Positions 35,479-43,519 are shown, counted from the first letter of the stretch. The stretch is DNA of 64,000 nt from Niallia taxi (GCF_032818155.1 NZ_CP102589.1:2590001-2654000), one strand, 5' to 3'. Made by a program: numbers and translations. Notes: generated by a model from the letters alone, not told the origin.

Positions 35479-35520
35479 CAACCTAAATTAACTTATTTTT
35501 GCTTCATCCTCTTATGTTGG

Positions 35521-36084
35521 TTATTTATTAAGCGTAGCTTTTTGTAATAATTGATCATACTCTTCCCAAAACTCTATATACATTTGTTTATCATAGTCAT
35601 CAAAGAACGCTTTTGCTGGTGAAGTCTCAAACAGTTGTTTTGCTTGTAACGCAAACTGGAGTATTTGTTGTTTATAATACTCTTTATTTAATTCAATCTG
35701 TAAATTTGGATAATGTGTTGCTTCGTCGGAGCTTGTTGTAGTAACCTTAACGAAATCTGATAGTAGTACTTGGTCATTAGTATGCTTCACAGACCAATTG
35801 ATAGAAATTGGACAGCCCATCATTAAGATTGCACCACATCCATGAAAAATTAGCCCTTCCTCATTATCCAGGTTATTTAAGTTGCAAATATAGTCTTTGT
35901 TAAGTGTTCTTAATAATGCTAGGGCAGATTCACTTACTCCCCATTCCTCATCTTCGCCAGATTGGGTGATTATGGTATCATTCACCTGTAAATATATTTC
36001 GCCATGAGAACATAAATCATAGTCGGACGAAGACTTATCTAGCCAATATTGATTCATAATTTTCAGCTGGAAATTGTTTTTCAT
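35521..36084 (-). CDS. Conserved hypothetical protein
   Basis: A 187-residue acidic cytoplasmic protein with no signal peptide or membrane segment. The N-terminal two-thirds appear beta-rich (YDLCSHGEIYLQVNDTII, GLIFHGCGAILMMGCPISINW) and the last third is helical (YYKQQILQFALQAKQLFE, YIEFWEEYDQLLQKA). Two cysteines flank the central glycine-rich turn. No family is recognised. It could be a small immunity or stress protein, but nothing supports a choice. GAGGTG precedes the ATG. It follows the isochorismatase gene by 26 bases and probably shares its transcript and terminator. Confidence 0.6.
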   Translation of the reverse strand: MKNNFQLKIMNQYWLDKSSSDYDLCSHGEIYLQVNDTIITQSGEDEEWGVSESALALLRTLNKDYICNLNNLDNEEGLIFHGCGAILMMGCPISINWSVKHTNDQVLLSDFVKVTTTSSDEATHYPNLQIELNKEYYKQQILQFALQAKQLFETSPAKAFFDDYDKQMYIEFWEEYDQLLQKATLNK

Positions 36085-36110
36085 ATGGCACCTCTTTTTT
36101 CAGCTATTTC

Positions 36111-36668
36111 CTACCTATAATTATTATGTGTCGGGTTAAACACATCCTCATGTGTATATCTCACTAATGAGAAGTTATCGACGTTGTAATGACCATGCAA
36201 TGTTTCGTTATGATGGAGAATTATTTGCTCAGCCGTCAGAATTGCTGAATCTGATGTAGAATGTCCGTCACCAACTAGCGTTACATCAAAGTGATTTACC
36301 GTTGCTGTTCTTACAGCCGTATCCACACAATGTTCTGTCTTACAGCCCATCATTATAATATGCTCCACCTTGTTTTCATTTAAAGAGTGCAGTAACGGAG
36401 TGTCATAAAAAGGGTTTGTTGCTTTTTTATCAAAAAGCAGGAAGTCGACAGGTAAATTAATATCTGTATGTATTTGAAAACCTGGTCCTTGTCCACCTGC
36501 AGTATCCATGTCTCTAATAAAAATAATTAATGCATTCGCATCAATAGCCTTGTTTATCACCGTATTAATATTATTGATAAGTAAATCTTTTTCCGGTACA
36601 CCTTTCTCTACAAAAGATCCGTCTATTAATTCTTGTTGGGCATCAATAATAAGTAATGCTTGGTTCAA
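36111..36668 (-). CDS. Isochorismatase-family cysteine hydrolase
   Basis: A 185-residue alpha/beta hydrolase of the nicotinamidase/isochorismatase family. The catalytic triad is visible: Asp in LLIIDAQQEL, Lys in FDKKATNPFYDTPLL and Cys in MMGCKTEHCVDTAVRTA. The cis-peptide region around GCKTEHCV is typical. The metal-binding histidines of nicotinamidase are not obvious, so a nicotinamide substrate is doubtful and the true amide or ester substrate is unknown. It is first gene of a two-gene unit with the hypothetical at 35.5-36.1 kb. Confidence 0.82.
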   Translation of the reverse strand: MNQALLIIDAQQELIDGSFVEKGVPEKDLLINNINTVINKAIDANALIIFIRDMDTAGGQGPGFQIHTDINLPVDFLLFDKKATNPFYDTPLLHSLNENKVEHIIMMGCKTEHCVDTAVRTATVNHFDVTLVGDGHSTSDSAILTAEQIILHHNETLHGHYNVDNFSLVRYTHEDVFNPTHNNYR

Positions 36669-36775
36669 TGTAATTCTCCCCCTTTAAAGGAATATATACT
36701 ATTATTTTACAATACTTTTCTTCAACCTTACAAATTCTGTTAAAATATAATAAAAGTTTTTTAGGAGAAACAAAT

Positions 36776-37172
36776 ATGGTAAAAAGGAAACTATGCACAT
36801 GCCTTATAACTTTATTAGCAGCTGTATTTTATTATTACTGCTTTTCAACCGCTTGATATATTGTTTTATGAGGAAGCTATTAAGCAAGACGATATTATTG
36901 GGGATCTCTTAACCTGTTTATTGTTTATTGGCTGTGGTTTATTATTTTATTGGTTACCTATTTCGATTCTAATAGAAAAAATTACTAATAAAATTCAAGA
37001 AGGAAGGATTGCTTTTTCCTTTGTATTGTATGCTTATTTTTGCTTTCTTCCATTTTTTATCTTATGGTTTTTCACATTGTTCTCCTTTACCATTTCCATT
37101 CTATTTTTCATTATTGGTGAGTTATTAAAATATTACGACAGAAAAAGACAGAAGGAGGTAAGTATGTTTTAA
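36776..37172 (+). pseudogene. Frameshifted small membrane protein gene
   Basis: A good start (TTAGGAGAAA then ATG at 36776, with TATAAT at 36746) opens a frame reading MVKRKLCTCLITLLAAVFYYY, which stops at 36854. The neighbouring frame continues without a break as AFQPLDILFYEEAIKQ, then a glycine-containing hydrophobic segment LLFIGCGLLFYWLPISILIE, and ends at 37172 with no ribosome binding site of its own. A one-base change near 36825-36840 (in the TATTTTATTATT stretch) would join them into a protein of about 131 residues with four hydrophobic segments, resembling UPF0715-type membrane proteins. It is either a real frameshift mutation or a sequencing error. Confidence 0.5.
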
Positions 37173-37179
37173 ACACCAA

Positions 37180-37209
37180 AAAACCTTATCCATCTTTGGA
37201 TAAGGTTTT
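37180..37209. terminator. Bidirectional terminator at the ccdC end
   Basis: AAAACCTTATCC / GGATAAGGTTTT perfect 12-bp stem with a 6-base loop. It overlaps the ccdC stop. Confidence 0.75.
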
Positions 37210-37678
37210 AGCTTGTTTTTAATTGTGCAGCTAGTTTTTTATAATTAAGCAGCATTGCTATTCTCCATGGTACGATCATGGAAAAGGCAAGTATCCAGAA
37301 CATACCGCTTAGTGCACCGACATCAATGGAGCTGCTTAATATTATTTTAGCAACGATGCGTACAGCAAGTAATCCAAATAAAATAAAAACAAACGCTTTT
37401 GATCGTTTTAAATAAATATCATTCTCTTTTATCTCAAAGCTTGATGTTTTAATCAGCAAGATGGAGAACAGCATTCCAATAATGCAGGATTCTAATATTT
37501 CCGTTTTCGTAACTGCAAATACTGGGAATATAAACATGAGTGCCCCAGTGCTCATCATGACTGGCGGCAAAATGATTTTTTTTGCTGATACTGGTTTTTT
37601 GGCTGACTTCATCCGGACAACCATTAGTAATGTCCCCATAAACACAGCTATAATTGATGAAATAATGACTGATGCCAT
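37208..37678 (-). CDS. ccdC: CcdC family membrane protein (cytochrome c biogenesis locus)
   Basis: A 156-residue membrane protein with about five hydrophobic segments and the family block VRMKSAKKPVSAKKIILPP near the N-terminus. The gene is the third of ccdA-ccdB-ccdC, as in B. subtilis, where CcdC (YneJ) has no proven role in cytochrome c maturation. AAGGAGAG precedes the ATG. It is 140 bases downstream of ccdB, so it may have its own promoter. In B. subtilis the next gene would be yneK then cotM. Here 30 kb of other genes intervene. Confidence 0.85.
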   Translation of the reverse strand: MASVIISSIIAVFMGTLLMVVRMKSAKKPVSAKKIILPPVMMSTGALMFIFPVFAVTKTEILESCIIGMLFSILLIKTSSFEIKENDIYLKRSKAFVFILFGLLAVRIVAKIILSSSIDVGALSGMFWILAFSMIVPWRIAMLLNYKKLAAQLKTS

Positions 37679-37818
37679 TGCTCATCTCTCCTTTTATCTG
37701 AAGCAGTCTTGAAACTGCTGATGATCATTTTATCCTATTCTATATTAACAAAGTTTATCTATTTTTAAAAGAAATAAAAAACGGATATGATTTACATCAT
37801 ACCCAAAACTCTAAAACA

Positions 37819-38178
37819 TTAGCTCAATACTCTATTAATAGCTTCTAATACCCTGTTTTCATCAAATGGTTTTACAATAAAATCTTTAGCGCCTGCTTCA
37901 ATTGCTTCGACTACCATTTTTTGCTGTCCCATCGCTGAACACATGACGACTTTGGCATTTGGAAATTCCTTTTTAATTTCCTTAACTGCTTCGAGTCCGC
38001 TCATTTCTGGCATAGTAATGTCCATTGTGACAAGATCCGGGTCTAATTCTCTATACAGACGAATTGCCTCTAGCCCGTTTTCTCCCTCTCCAACCACTTC
38101 ATGGTTTGCTTTGCTTAGTATGTTAAAGAGTGTTAATCTCATAAATTTTGCATCGTCTACAATTAATATTCTTGCCAT
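37819..38178 (-). CDS. ccdB: CheY-like stand-alone response regulator CcdB
   Basis: A 119-residue single receiver domain with no output domain. DD near the N-terminus (LIVDDAKFM), the phosphoacceptor aspartate in LVTMDITMPEMSG, the threonine/serine switch in VVMCSAMGQ and lysine in FIVKPFDENRV are all present. The position between ccdA and ccdC identifies it as CcdB (YneI). Its signalling partner is not known from the sequence. GAGGAGG precedes the ATG. Confidence 0.88.
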   Translation of the reverse strand: MARILIVDDAKFMRLTLFNILSKANHEVVGEGENGLEAIRLYRELDPDLVTMDITMPEMSGLEAVKEIKKEFPNAKVVMCSAMGQQKMVVEAIEAGAKDFIVKPFDENRVLEAINRVLS

Positions 38179-38335
38179 AGCTGTTCCTCCTCAACAAAAA
38201 ACGGACAAAATACTTTATCACCTATTTAAATGCACCTTAAACAATATAACGAAACTTCGTGATCTTTTCAATTACTATTTTGTTTAGTTCAGTGATGTAA
38301 TTACTTACCTATTATTATACAGGAAAGTAAAAAAT

Positions 38336-39043
38336 TTAAAAGCCTCGGAAGCCGCCAAAGATTGGCGAAAGCACTCGAATTATGACATTTAGCCCATTAA
38401 AATACAAAATAATTCCCATTATTATCATAAAAACTCCTCCAATTCTCATAAACGACCTGCTGTATCGTCTAATTAGTGGAGTGCTGCCAATGAAGAAGGA
38501 TAGCAGCAGAAATGGGATGGCAAATCCTAAAATATATGCCGACATATAGAGAATACTAGATGCAGGATTTGTGCTTGCTAAATATAAAACTGCTCCTATT
38601 ATTGGTCCGGAGCATGGTGTCCAGCCAGCAGCAAAACTAATCCCAATTAAAAAAGAACCGAAAAAACCTGCAGGTCTTTCCCTAAAGGAGAATCTCCGTT
38701 CCTTCATTAAAAATTTCGGACGAATAATCTCTAAAATTATAAGACCAAAAAGGATAATAATAATAGAGCCTGCTTTCCTTAAAAATTCCATATACTCTCC
38801 AAAAAGCGTCCCTATTAACGAGGTACTGAATGCCAATGCAAAAAATATCGTAGAAAATCCTAATAAGAAAAAGACTGTATGCAAAAGGCTATTTTTATGA
38901 CGCAAAACAGCATTATTTTTTATACTGTCAACAGACATTCCTGTTATATAGGAGAGAAATGCCGGATATAGCGGCAGACAGCATGGCGAAAGAAAGCTTA
39001 AAAACCCCGCCCCTAATGATATGAACAAATTTATATCACTCAT
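38336..39043 (-). CDS. ccdA: Thiol-disulfide transporter CcdA
   Basis: A 235-residue, six-segment membrane protein of the DsbD/CcdA family that carries reducing equivalents from cytoplasmic thioredoxin to extracytoplasmic thiol proteins for cytochrome c maturation and spore cortex synthesis. The redox cysteines are in FLSPCCLPLYPAFLSYI and AGWTPCSGPIIGAVLY, at the ends of TM1 and TM4. The frame opens nine codons earlier, but AGGAGGAGGGA immediately precedes the ATG at 39043, which also gives the same length as B. subtilis CcdA. It heads the ccd group. Confidence 0.93.
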   Translation of the reverse strand: MSDINLFISLGAGFLSFLSPCCLPLYPAFLSYITGMSVDSIKNNAVLRHKNSLLHTVFFLLGFSTIFFALAFSTSLIGTLFGEYMEFLRKAGSIIIILFGLIILEIIRPKFLMKERRFSFRERPAGFFGSFLIGISFAAGWTPCSGPIIGAVLYLASTNPASSILYMSAYILGFAIPFLLLSFFIGSTPLIRRYSRSFMRIGGVFMIIMGIILYFNGLNVIIRVLSPIFGGFRGF

Positions 39044-39285
39044 CTTATCCCTCCTCCTAACTCCATCCATATACTATATGACAAGCATTCTGTATTATGA
39101 TATCTTTGCTTTTTTTGCATTTAATTCCAAAAGTCGTTATAATTAATTTATAGACATGCATAGTAATCAATATTTTTTAATAAACCGTTAAAAAATAGAT
39201 GCTACTTTTGATGCCTAGATCCGCCGGCATATAAACAATCAACCTTTAAGTGCGACGAATCAGAAAGCTAGAAAGGACATATACC

Positions 39286-39459
39286 ATGTCAAATCAACAG
39301 TTGATTTTTTTAATAGAAAAAAAAAGAGAAACCTTATTAGAAGTCGCAAAATTACATGGTTTTGCTTCTCCAATTGTGATAAAGTGCAGTCAAGAACTTG
39401 ACGTACTAATAAATAAACTAATGGAGGATTCCCCTAAACAAAAGGAAACCGCCAATTAA
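39286..39459 (+). CDS. ynzD: Spo0E-family aspartyl-phosphate phosphatase (YnzD-like)
   Basis: A 57-residue helical-hairpin protein with the Spo0E signature CSQELDVLINKLM. Such proteins dephosphorylate Spo0A~P and delay sporulation. The N-terminal helix is QQLIFLIEKKRETLLEVAKL. The ATG at 39286 follows GAAAGGA. An in-frame start 12 codons earlier has none. B. subtilis ynzD is also 57 residues and lies next to ccdA, so position supports the identification. It is transcribed divergently from ccdA and ends in a strong terminator. Confidence 0.85.
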   Translation: MSNQQLIFLIEKKRETLLEVAKLHGFASPIVIKCSQELDVLINKLMEDSPKQKETAN

Positions 39460-39496
39460 TAAATCCCCTTTCTAATATAGAAAGGGGATTTATTAA
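39456..39496 (+). terminator. Terminator after ynzD
   Basis: TTAATAAATCCCCTTTCT / AGAAAGGGGATTTATTAA, an 18-bp perfect stem with a 5-base loop overlapping the stop codon. Confidence 0.8.
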
Positions 39497-39599
39497 TAAC
39501 GTAGGCAATAATTCAGTAAGATTATTCCCCCGGCAATCGCATAATACGACAAAATACTTTACTATTTTTGTGACAATATGTACTTAAGAAAAGAAAAAA

Positions 39600-39902
39600 G
39601 AGGATGGGACAAAACAAAAGATAAACTTTCTAAACAAGAATAATAAAATTACATCTAAATTTGAAGCTTGTGACTATATATGATATTAGATTGTTTCATT
39701 ACGCTACCGACACTCGCTTTCCGCGGGGAGGAACCTGAGCCTCCTCTATTTCCCTTAGTAGTCGAGTGTCCTCCGCTCCATTTCACTATGATTTTTAATT
39801 ATAGTATTAATACTAAAAACGTAAAAAAAAGAACTATTTAATCGACGGTTGATTAAATAGTTCTTTTTTTTTAACATATTCACATAATTATGTCCCATTC
39901 TC
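39600..39902. repeat. Interspersed element, copy 2 (MITE-like)
   Basis: A 303-bp segment with ends GAGGATGGGACA and TGTCCCATTCTC (11 of 12 complementary). It shares the internal blocks listed for the copy at 5088-5440, in the same orientation, but lacks about 50 bases, including CTTCGCCTGCGGGG. A hairpin AAGAACTATTTAATC / GATTAAATAGTTCTT with long A and T runs (39823-39873) lies near its right end. No coding capacity is seen. Confidence 0.8.
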
Positions 39903-39951
39903 TCAGCTCTTAAAGCGTTTCCAACAAATTCAAAAACACTACTTTTTCTGA

Positions 39952-40167
39952 TTACCAATCGCTTGTGATTCTCTCTCTTTCATTCGGTGCTTCTTCAACA
40001 GAAAAACTTAAAACTTTATCAAAATTAAAGTACTCACCTGAAACCGAGTCTTGAATCCATTGATTCTTCAAAATAAAACCAGTGGCATTACTTAAATGAT
40101 TATGTCTAATTATTAAGCTTCTTCTTTCATTATCCCCATAAGTAAAATAAACAATATATTCTTTCAT
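39952..40167 (-). CDS. Small hypothetical protein
   Basis: A 71-residue protein, soluble and beta-rich at the start (KEYIVYFTYGDNERRSLIIRHN) with an acidic, charged end. The open frame runs upstream for 38 more codons, but AGGAGGTG lies nine bases before the ATG at 40167, which is taken as the start. No family is recognised. It lies immediately beside the second repeat element, whose right end is 50 bases from its stop, and close to the yneF remnant. Confidence 0.5.
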   Translation of the reverse strand: MKEYIVYFTYGDNERRSLIIRHNHLSNATGFILKNQWIQDSVSGEYFNFDKVLSFSVEEAPNERERITSDW

Positions 40168-40395
40168 ATAGTTGAATACACCTCCTATACTATAACTATT
40201 CGGCAATATAACAAACAATTCCTTCTTAATAACGAACAAATCGATAAATTTGTTGGAGTTAGTGTACGGACGATTTATCAATTAATTGATCAAAAGGAAG
40301 TACTCGAATGACTATGGAGGGTGCTGCATGCAATAAAATATAGATGAAGAAAAAAGAATGGGTTAATACTCTCCTAGTATACCTTTTTAAGCAAA

Positions 40396-40444
40396 AAAAC
40401 CACTTCTTCCAATGGTTTAGCCCAATAGAAGAGGTGGTTTTTAA
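40396..40444. terminator. Orphan bidirectional terminator
   Basis: AAAACCACTTCTTC pairs with GAAGAGGTGGTTTT (one bulge) around an 18-base loop, with A and T runs on both sides. No intact gene ends here, which fits loss of a neighbouring gene. Confidence 0.55.
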
Positions 40445-40548
40445 ATTGTTTCAATGATAGTTAAACCAAATCAAAGCTTTCTTTGAAGTAAGTTACAATC
40501 TATCTTAATGAAAATGATGAATCTCAAACACAAATCAAATACAAGTGG

Positions 40549-40578
40549 TTAAAACCCTAATATATCATCGGGTTTTAA
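40549..40578 (-). terminator. Putative terminator of the yneF remnant
   Basis: TTAAAACCC / GGGTTTTAA stem with a 12-base loop, just downstream of the yneF stop on the minus strand. The U run is within the stem. Confidence 0.45.
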
Positions 40579-40584
40579 GCGCTT

Positions 40585-40701
40585 TTATTTGCCTTGTTGT
40601 TTGTTCATAGCAGCCATCATTTGATTGATTTTCTTTTGGGATGGTTTCATTCCCATTTGCATCATCATCATTTTAAGCATTGATGCATAAGGGTTTTTAA
40701 A
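40585..40701 (-). pseudogene. yneF: 5'-truncated remnant of yneF (UPF0154)
   Basis: The minus strand encodes [17 protein letters not shown], then [19 protein letters not shown] and GK before a TAA. This is the highly conserved C-terminal half of YneF/UPF0154 membrane proteins, which is normally preceded by one N-terminal membrane segment. Here a TAG stands directly before the phenylalanine codon and no start or membrane segment exists upstream. In B. subtilis yneF lies beside ynzD and ccdA, the same order as here. The break at about 40700 coincides with the change to prophage-type sequence. Confidence 0.8.
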
Positions 40702-41041
40702 CTAATTTAAAACTATTTACCTGTTGAGAAAAATATACCATTATTTTTAATGATTGTCTATTCAAATAAAGATAATTTGAAGTTTTTTGGTTAATCCTTT
40801 TTCCTTCTATATTAATAGAAGAAACTAGGTGTTGGTCTAATTATTCTACTTTCGGCTTACCTTTATCCTCCCTTTCATTTCCTTTGTCTTAAAGAGGAAA
40901 ATAAGTTGATGATCAAAGCGAGATAAAAGTACTTAATATATAGTAACATTTGAAATATCTTATGTAAAAAGTCCTATCTATATTAATACTTTTTTGTATA
41001 ATAAAGTAATGGAATAAGAGAATATAGAGATGGAGTAAATT
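40702..41041. other. AT-rich boundary region, presumed left prophage edge
   Basis: About 340 very AT-rich bases between the truncated yneF and the Mrr-type gene. No gene was recognised. If the prophage recombined into yneF, the attachment core should lie at or near 40695-40705. It cannot be defined without the other junction. Confidence 0.4.
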
Positions 41042-41785
41042 ATGAGTACTATAATTAGATGTATAAACTGTAACCGAAAAAACAGGATATATGATACTAA
41101 AAAAATCAAATCATTACAAAATATCAAATGTGGTTCTTGTAAGTACAGTATCTTCAATTTGAGAAAAAAGTTCACTAGATATTGCGAGTATTGTAAATCA
41201 AGGCATGAAGCCTTGGGAAACGGATATTATTCCAAATGTCTAAAATGTAAAATGCCACTTGTGGGCAATTACGCAAGTGAGGAAATAATTTGTGATACAT
41301 CGTGTTATTACTGTATGAAGAAAGTAGAGTATACATCATATAGTTCATATTTAACTACTTTAAAAAATGAAAAATGTAAAATTTGTAGTAAGTATATATT
41401 TTATATAGAAGGTGAAAAAGAGATTTCGAAAATAGATCAAATGAGCGGTATTGAATTTGAGATTTTTTTACAAACTTTATTTATGAATTTAGGTTACCAA
41501 GTTGTGAGGACTAATTCTAGTGGCGATCAAGGGGCTGACCTAATTATAAATAAAAATGGAAAAAGGATAGCCGTCCAAGCAAAGAGGTATAAAAATAAAA
41601 AAGTAGGGAATAAAGCTGTTCAGGAAGTACTTTCTGGTAAGTATTATTATAATTGTGATGAAGCGTGGGTAGTAACTAATTCGAACTTTACTGATAGCGC
41701 ATATAATTTATCTATAAAAACTAATGTAGAATTAATTAGTCGATTAAATTTAATGGAGTTAATGTTAAAAAGTGCAGATAAATAA
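41042..41785 (+). CDS. Mrr-like restriction endonuclease with N-terminal CxxC (zinc-ribbon) repeats
   Basis: A 247-residue protein. The N-terminal half has six cysteine pairs (C7/C10, C30/C33, C48/C51, C66/C69, C88/C91, C112/C115), suggesting two or three zinc ribbons. The C-terminal half (about 130-247) is an Mrr_cat PD-(D/E)xK nuclease: MSGIEFEIFLQTLF, then SSGDQGADLII with D166, and IAVQAKRY with Q179-x-K181. The (Q)xK form is typical of Mrr. Such enzymes cleave foreign or modified DNA. GGAG precedes the ATG. It is a single gene at the prophage edge, with very AT-rich codon use, so it is probably a cargo defence gene. Confidence 0.75.
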   Translation: MSTIIRCINCNRKNRIYDTKKIKSLQNIKCGSCKYSIFNLRKKFTRYCEYCKSRHEALGNGYYSKCLKCKMPLVGNYASEEIICDTSCYYCMKKVEYTSYSSYLTTLKNEKCKICSKYIFYIEGEKEISKIDQMSGIEFEIFLQTLFMNLGYQVVRTNSSGDQGADLIINKNGKRIAVQAKRYKNKKVGNKAVQEVLSGKYYYNCDEAWVVTNSNFTDSAYNLSIKTNVELISRLNLMELMLKSADK

Positions 41786-41860
41786 TCAGAAACTAATATC
41801 TTTTTATATCAACGAATGTAAACTATATTGGAACTTATTTCTATATGGTTTATAACATGA

Positions 41861-41896
41861 AAAGAGATACCATTTTAGAGGTATCTCTTTATTTTT
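41861..41896. terminator. Bidirectional terminator between mrr-like and Ig-like genes
   Basis: AAAGAGATACC / GGTATCTCTTT stem with a short loop, followed on the plus strand by ATTTTTT. Confidence 0.75.
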
Positions 41897-41899
41897 TAG

Positions 41900-43519
41900 C
41901 TATTTAACTGTTACTGAAACAGCTTTACCTTTGTTACCTGCTTTATCCTGTACATAGACAGATAACTTTGTGTTTTTCTTTTGTGCAGCTATTTTAACAG
42001 TATAAGCACCTTTGCTATTTACTGTAGCTTTGCCTAATTGTTTTGATCCTTTGTATACATAAACAGTTGTGTTCTTCTCAGCTTTACCTGTCACAGATTT
42101 AGACTTACTTGTAACTTTGTTTACTGAAGCTTTACCAGGAGCAGACTTATCTATATTTGAAACTTTGACAGTCTTGGATGTCACGTTACCAGCTTTATCT
42201 TTTACTTTGAATGTATATGATCCATTTTTAGATACCTTGTACTTTGTACTGGAGCTTTTAACAGTTTTCTTATTAGGTAATGTAATATTTTCTATATTGG
42301 AGGAATCACTACTAGTTATTTTGACTTCAACATCTTTATTGGTTGCTTTAGTAGTAGATACTGAACTTTCCACTTTAGGAGCAGTCTTATCAATATTAGT
42401 TACCTTAACTGTTTTTGATTTAATATTTCCTGCTTTATCAGTAACCTTAAAGGTATATGAACCATTTTTTGTTACTTTATAGCTTGCTTTGTCGCCTTTT
42501 ACCTGTTTACCATTTGGTAATAAAACATAATCAACACCTGTTTTAAAAGGGAAAGATGAAAACCCATTTTCTTCATCTTTACTTGTAACAGAAATAGTGA
42601 TATCTTTGTTTGTTGGTTTACTTGTAGAAAGGCTACTAGTTATTGATGGAGCTGTTTTATCAATGATAAAATAAGCATCAGTCGCATTTCCTGCTTCATC
42701 TTCAACTACTAAATGGTATTTACCCTCTGCTTTCAAATTATAATTTTGAGGTAATCTATATTCAGCCAATACATATTCACCGTATCTGTAAAATGAAAGC
42801 GAAGCTCTATCTTCGCTAAAACTAATAGTTACATCTTTGTTGTATACTCCATTATTGACTACACCACTAAAAGTTGGGGCAGTTCTATCAATAGAAAAGG
42901 TAACGTTTATCCTACTACCACTAGGTTCATAAATTTTAAGTATATATTGACCTTCTTCAGTTATTGTTTCTCCACTTTCAAATTCATAACCATTTAGTAA
43001 AGCATTACCATTAAAAATAGGAGTTACGCTGGTAGTATATCCTTTGTTGCTTTCAACGTTCTTATATCCATAATCAAACGATACGTTATTTGTTATTCCA
43101 AGCTCATCTTTCGTATAAATTTTTTGATTATCCACTCTATCCATAGCAGACAAACTAACGAAATACCATTTTCCTCTTGGATCATAAGTACTTAAAGAAT
43201 AACCGCCTTCGTAATATGCAATTTGTTCGTCTTTATCATACACAGCTTGCAATTTAATGTTGAAAGAACTTTCTAAGGGACCCTTGAAACGAGCATTTAT
43301 GGTATCTACTCCTGATATATCATCAGTGACATTTGCTCTCACATGTATCCAATCACCATTATCAAGAACTTCCTTATCAGGTAATTCAATTTCAACATCA
43401 CTAACTAGTGGTGCATTGACATCTGGAGCTGCATTTGAGCTATTTGGTTGTAAGAATATAAAAAAACATACTAAACCAAAAATAAAACTCATTAATTTAA
43501 ACCTTGGTGATTCTCCCAT
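41900..43519 (-). CDS. Secreted protein with bacterial Ig-like repeats
   Basis: A 539-residue exported protein. A signal peptide (to about residue 30, ending SNAA) is followed by beta-rich Ig-like modules. The C-terminal half has at least three Ig-like repeats marked by DKTAP and the strand NGSYTFKV(T/K)DKAGN, the last one ending with VQDKAGNKGKAVSVTVK. No LPxTG, membrane anchor or catalytic motif is visible, so it is probably released or wall-bound through charge. GAGG lies eight bases before the ATG. As a late-side prophage cargo gene it might change the host surface or adhere to something. This is inference. Confidence 0.72.
   Translation of the reverse strand: MGESPRFKLMSFIFGLVCFFIFLQPNSSNAAPDVNAPLVSDVEIELPDKEVLDNGDWIHVRANVTDDISGVDTINARFKGPLESSFNIKLQAVYDKDEQIAYYEGGYSLSTYDPRGKWYFVSLSAMDRVDNQKIYTKDELGITNNVSFDYGYKNVESNKGYTTSVTPIFNGNALLNGYEFESGETITEEGQYILKIYEPSGSRINVTFSIDRTAPTFSGVVNNGVYNKDVTISFSEDRASLSFYRYGEYVLAEYRLPQNYNLKAEGKYHLVVEDEAGNATDAYFIIDKTAPSITSSLSTSKPTNKDITISVTSKDEENGFSSFPFKTGVDYVLLPNGKQVKGDKASYKVTKNGSYTFKVTDKAGNIKSKTVKVTNIDKTAPKVESSVSTTKATNKDVEVKITSSDSSNIENITLPNKKTVKSSSTKYKVSKNGSYTFKVKDKAGNVTSKTVKVSNIDKSAPGKASVNKVTSKSKSVTGKAEKNTTVYVYKGSKQLGKATVNSKGAYTVKIAAQKKNTKLSVYVQDKAGNKGKAVSVTVK

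Larger units (their letters stand above)
40168..40584. other. Gene-free stretch left of the yneF remnant
   Basis: About 420 bases with two hairpins but no intact gene. From about 40195 to 40319 the plus strand has an open stretch ending NEQIDKFVGVSVRTIYQLID then QKEVLE and a stop, with no start. VGVSVRTIYQLIDQKEV looks like the helix-turn-helix of an excisionase-type protein and may be a decayed fragment. Confidence 0.3.

Noticed and set aside
35400..35520. Third copy of the interspersed element
   Set aside because: Only the hairpin and a few A-rich words resemble it. The TGGGACA ends and the G+C-rich core are missing, so it is treated as an ordinary terminator.
39755..39958. Minus-strand open frame of 67 codons over the second repeat
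   Set aside because: It lies mostly inside the repeat element, has no ribosome binding site and no counterpart in the first copy.
42069..42482. Plus-strand 137-codon frame
   Set aside because: Antisense to the Ig-like repeats. Its leucine-rich reading is a mirror of Lys/Thr/Val-rich coding.
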